From Microcaldota archaeon (GTDB lineage Archaea; Micrarchaeota; Micrarchaeia; Micrarchaeales; Micrarchaeaceae), in NCBI GenBank assembly GCA_021834865.1, contig JAKBRD010000039.1, positions 1 through 7,168 of the forward strand: 7,168 nt of DNA. Direction: 5' to 3'. Positions 6,055 through 7,168 of the stretch are shown here, piece after piece (positions within the stretch are counted from its first letter, which is position 1; each line of letters begins with the position of its first letter). The notes beneath the pieces were generated by a model. That model ran no database searches and was not told the DNA's origin. It worked only from the letters and a program-made list of their open reading frames with translations. The position numbers were made by a program, and so were the translations under genes.

Positions 6055-6126
6055 TGGACTCTGCGGGATTCGCACCCGCGACCCCCCGCTTGCAAAGCGG
6101 GTGCTCTACTACTGAGCCAAGAGCCC
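6055..6126 (-). tRNA. tRNA-Ala(UGC)
   Basis: The minus strand folds as a 72-nt type I tRNA. The acceptor GGGCTCT/AGAGTCC contains the G3-U70 wobble pair that defines tRNA-Ala, the D-stem is GCTC/GAGC, and the anticodon arm is CCCGC-TTTGCAA-GCGGG with TGC at 6092-6094. The variable loop is GGGTC, the T-arm GCGGG-TGCGAAT-CCCGC, and the discriminator A. No CCA is encoded and no intron is present. Two positions are odd: the 7-nt D-loop AGTAGTA has A where G18 is expected, and the T-loop has G where U55 is expected. U8, A14, G19, A21, U33, C56 and A58 are all as expected, so the gene is otherwise intact. Confidence 0.96.
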
Positions 6127-6155
6127 TCAAAAGCAAATAGGATTATGGAAAATCA

Positions 6156-6163
6156 ATATATAA
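6156..6163 (-). promoter_or_regulatory. TATA box of tRNA-Ala and DUF167
   Basis: The minus strand reads CTTATATATTG across this site. Its centre is about 34 bp upstream of the tRNA first base, predicting a start near 6133 and a leader of about 7 nt. It is the only promoter-like element ahead of both the tRNA and the DUF167 gene. Confidence 0.65.
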
Positions 6164-6216
6164 GCCTTGCGAAAACTTCGTTTAGGTTTTTCTCCGCGTA
6201 AAACAATGTCGCGATT

Positions 6217-6648
6217 TCAGTGCTTTCTCTTCTTCTGAACGCTTTTGTGCTGCGGTTTCTTAGCCTTGGGCTTTGCCATTTTCGGCTTTGGCCTTGCCTT
6301 TAGCTTGGGCTTCGGCTTAGCCTGTGCCATCTTCTTGGCTGCATGTGCTTTGCCTGCCGGCTTGCTTGCCTTTGCAGCCTTTGCGCTCCTGCTCGGCCTC
6401 TTTATTACCGTGGTTGTCTTGTTGGAAGTGAAAGATATCATGTTGCTTATGTCGCGCGTGTTTATGCTTTCCGATTCCAGCTTGTTCAGTATGTCGTCCG
6501 CGACGGCATTGCTTACTGTTTCCGAATCCTTCGAAGCGTTGGATACGAAAGCGTTCTCTATGTCGCCCTTCTGTATCATTGCTTCTATCTCGCGGAGCCT
6601 TTTGAGGTTTTCTACCTCCTTCTTCGAATCCTGCTTCTTTTGCTTCAT
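6217..6648 (-). CDS. Small protein with a highly basic Lys/Pro/Ala tail
   Basis: I do not recognise this 143-residue protein. Residues 1-35 are charged and probably helical (ENLKRLREIEAMIQKG), 36-80 are Ser/Asn/Asp-rich, and the last 61 residues hold 21 Lys and 4 Arg with no acidic residue, rich in Ala and Pro with KPK-type repeats. Such tails resemble histone H1 or ribosomal-protein extensions and usually bind nucleic acid by charge; that role is inference. No membrane segment or signal peptide is seen. The ATG at 6648 is preferred, with GAAGGGG just upstream. A TTG at 6672 would add 8 residues and lies about 22 bp from a TATA element, so a leaderless TTG start cannot be excluded. The opposite strand is also open but looks like a shadow. 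Confidence 0.75.
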   Translation of the reverse strand: MKQKKQDSKKEVENLKRLREIEAMIQKGDIENAFVSNASKDSETVSNAVADDILNKLESESINTRDISNMISFTSNKTTTVIKRPSRSAKAAKASKPAGKAHAAKKMAQAKPKPKLKARPKPKMAKPKAKKPQHKSVQKKRKH

Positions 6649-6690
6649 AACCCCTTCACTGGACGGCTTCAAAAATATTGAATCCGCTCA

Positions 6691-6698
6691 TATTTAAA
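6691..6698 (-). promoter_or_regulatory. Candidate TATA box of the basic-tail protein gene
   Basis: The minus strand reads TTTAAATA here, about 47 bp before the ATG at 6648, predicting a start near 6670 and a leader of roughly 22 nt. A similar element, TTTAAATAA (6707-6715), lies just upstream. Together they suggest the gene has its own promoter rather than relying on the nuclease gene upstream. Confidence 0.5.
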
Positions 6699-6726
6699 CC
6701 GAAGGTTATTTAAAAGCTTTTTGCGC

Positions 6727-6754
6727 AGAAAAGGCAAAGCGGGTTCGGACCCGC
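6727..6754 (-). terminator. Hairpin plus T-rich tract after the beta-CASP RNase gene
   Basis: GCGGGT and ACCCGC form a 6-bp stem around a 4-nt loop (6739-6754). On the minus strand it starts 8 bp after the nuclease stop and is followed by TTTGCCTTTTCT. The layout is that of an intrinsic terminator. Archaeal termination mainly needs the T tracts, so the hairpin may instead protect the mRNA 3' end. Confidence 0.5.
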
Positions 6755-6761
6755 AAGCTAT

Positions 6762-7168
6762 TCATACGTCGAAAGAATCCCCTATGTTTGGCACAGTTAC
6801 TTCGTACTTCTTTGGCAGCTTCTCCAATTCCGACTTGAGGTATTCGGATTTGCTGCGCTCTCCGTGAACTATGAATATGCGCTTGAGATCAGCTATCTTG
6901 CCAGGTATGCTCTCGAGCTGCTTCCTGTCTGCATGTGCCGACATGTGGTAGGTTTCTACTGCCATTTCAACCCTTATCTTCGAGTCGTTTATCGTTATTT
7001 CTCTCGCGCCTTCCTGCATGGCCCTTCCCATTGTGCCTTCGGCCTGGTATCCAACGAGTATCATCTTGTTGAGCGAATTTCCTGCCATTTTAGTTAGATA
7101 GTACATTATCGGCCCTCCGCTCAGCATTCCGCTTGTTGTCACTATTATGGAGCTTTCGTCGTTCGTGG
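6762..7168 (-). CDS. Beta-CASP metallo-ribonuclease, aCPSF type (C-terminal part)
   Basis: Only the last 134 residues or so are in the window; the reading frame runs off the right edge, so the start is missing. Visible signatures of archaeal CPSF-like beta-CASP RNases are SSIIVTTSGMLSGGP, VGYQAEGTMGRAM, the metal-site motif YHMSAHADR and, near the end, FIVHGERSK with the motif C histidine. These enzymes cut RNA; archaeal members act in mRNA 3'-end formation, transcription termination or 5'-3' decay. The lacking N-terminal metallo-beta-lactamase half prevents deciding between aCPSF1 (with KH domains) and the shorter aCPSF2. The GTG near 7142 is internal to the conserved core, not a real start. 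A hairpin and T tracts follow the stop. Confidence 0.93.
   Translation of the reverse strand, partial: TNDESSIIVTTSGMLSGGPIMYYLTKMAGNSLNKMILVGYQAEGTMGRAMQEGAREITINDSKIRVEMAVETYHMSAHADRKQLESIPGKIADLKRIFIVHGERSKSEYLKSELEKLPKKYEVTVPNIGDSFDV

Noticed and set aside
6038..6136. N-terminal extension of the DUF167 frame
   Set aside because: It is read-through of the tRNA-Ala gene; the family N-terminus starts at the ATG at 6037.
6245..6697. Plus-strand ORF opposite the basic-tail protein, with a hydrophobic N-terminus
   Set aside because: The hydrophobic run is the complement of Lys/Ala codons. The minus frame has an ATG, an upstream purine-rich site and TATA boxes, so the plus frame is the likelier shadow, though I cannot fully exclude it.
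6739..6754. Possible tRNA T-arm remnant (resembles the tRNA-Ala T-arm)
   Set aside because: The loop is one base short for a T-arm on either strand, and no acceptor or anticodon arm can be found around it; a terminator-like hairpin explains it better.
1..7168. CRISPR arrays, insertion sequences, integrase or toxin-antitoxin genes
   Set aside because: No spaced direct repeats, transposase motifs or small paired genes of these types were seen on either strand.

Overview
The window reads as a gene-dense stretch of an archaeal chromosome. The evidence is a tRNA gene interrupted by a short intron with a bulge-helix-bulge layout, tRNA genes with no encoded CCA, AT-rich TATA-like boxes 26-34 bp upstream of genes (one placed for a leaderless mRNA), and archaeal marker families: archaeal-type TruD, aNAC, DUF424 and a beta-CASP ribonuclease of the aCPSF type. 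Moderate GC, frequent ATA (Ile) and AGG (Arg) codons, tight spacing and a non-canonical tRNA intron would suit a small-genome DPANN lineage such as Micrarchaeota. That placement is inference only.

Layout. Positions 27-1241 (+) encode the tRNA pseudouridine synthase TruD, with a strong Shine-Dalgarno. Positions 1286-1384 (-) are tRNA-Ser(CGA) with a 15-nt intron, its own TATA box and a T-rich terminator. A 179-bp intergenic region with a 10-bp hairpin precedes a two-gene + unit: a membrane family 2 glycosyltransferase (1564-3111) and a DUF424 protein (3116-3427). Convergent with these, only 8 bp away, is a - strand pair: an FtsJ/RlmM-like RNA methyltransferase (3785-4924), then nascent polypeptide-associated complex protein (3436-3774). 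Divergent from the methyltransferase, across 66 bp with one near-symmetric TATA element, is a GTP cyclohydrolase II-like gene (4991-5710). Then on the - strand come tRNA-Ala(UGC) followed closely by a DUF167/YggU gene (5813-6126), a small protein with a very basic Lys/Pro/Ala tail (6217-6648), and the C-terminal part of a beta-CASP RNase that runs off the window edge (6762-7168).

Most genes serve RNA maturation and translation: TruD, two tRNAs, the RNA methyltransferase, aNAC at the ribosome exit, DUF424 and the beta-CASP nuclease. The exceptions are the membrane glycosyltransferase (cell-surface polysaccharide or glycan) and the GTP cyclohydrolase II homologue (riboflavin/deazaflavin-type chemistry).

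I do not see a mobile element, CRISPR array or defence island. The most interesting points are molecular oddities in otherwise ordinary genes: a tRNA-Ala that has lost both partners of the near-universal G18-U55 tertiary contact, a tRNA-Ser intron at position 30/31 with cut sites that fit the bulge-helix-bulge rule exactly, a GTP cyclohydrolase II homologue with Leu at the position of the active-site Tyr, and an orphan protein with a histone H1-like tail.
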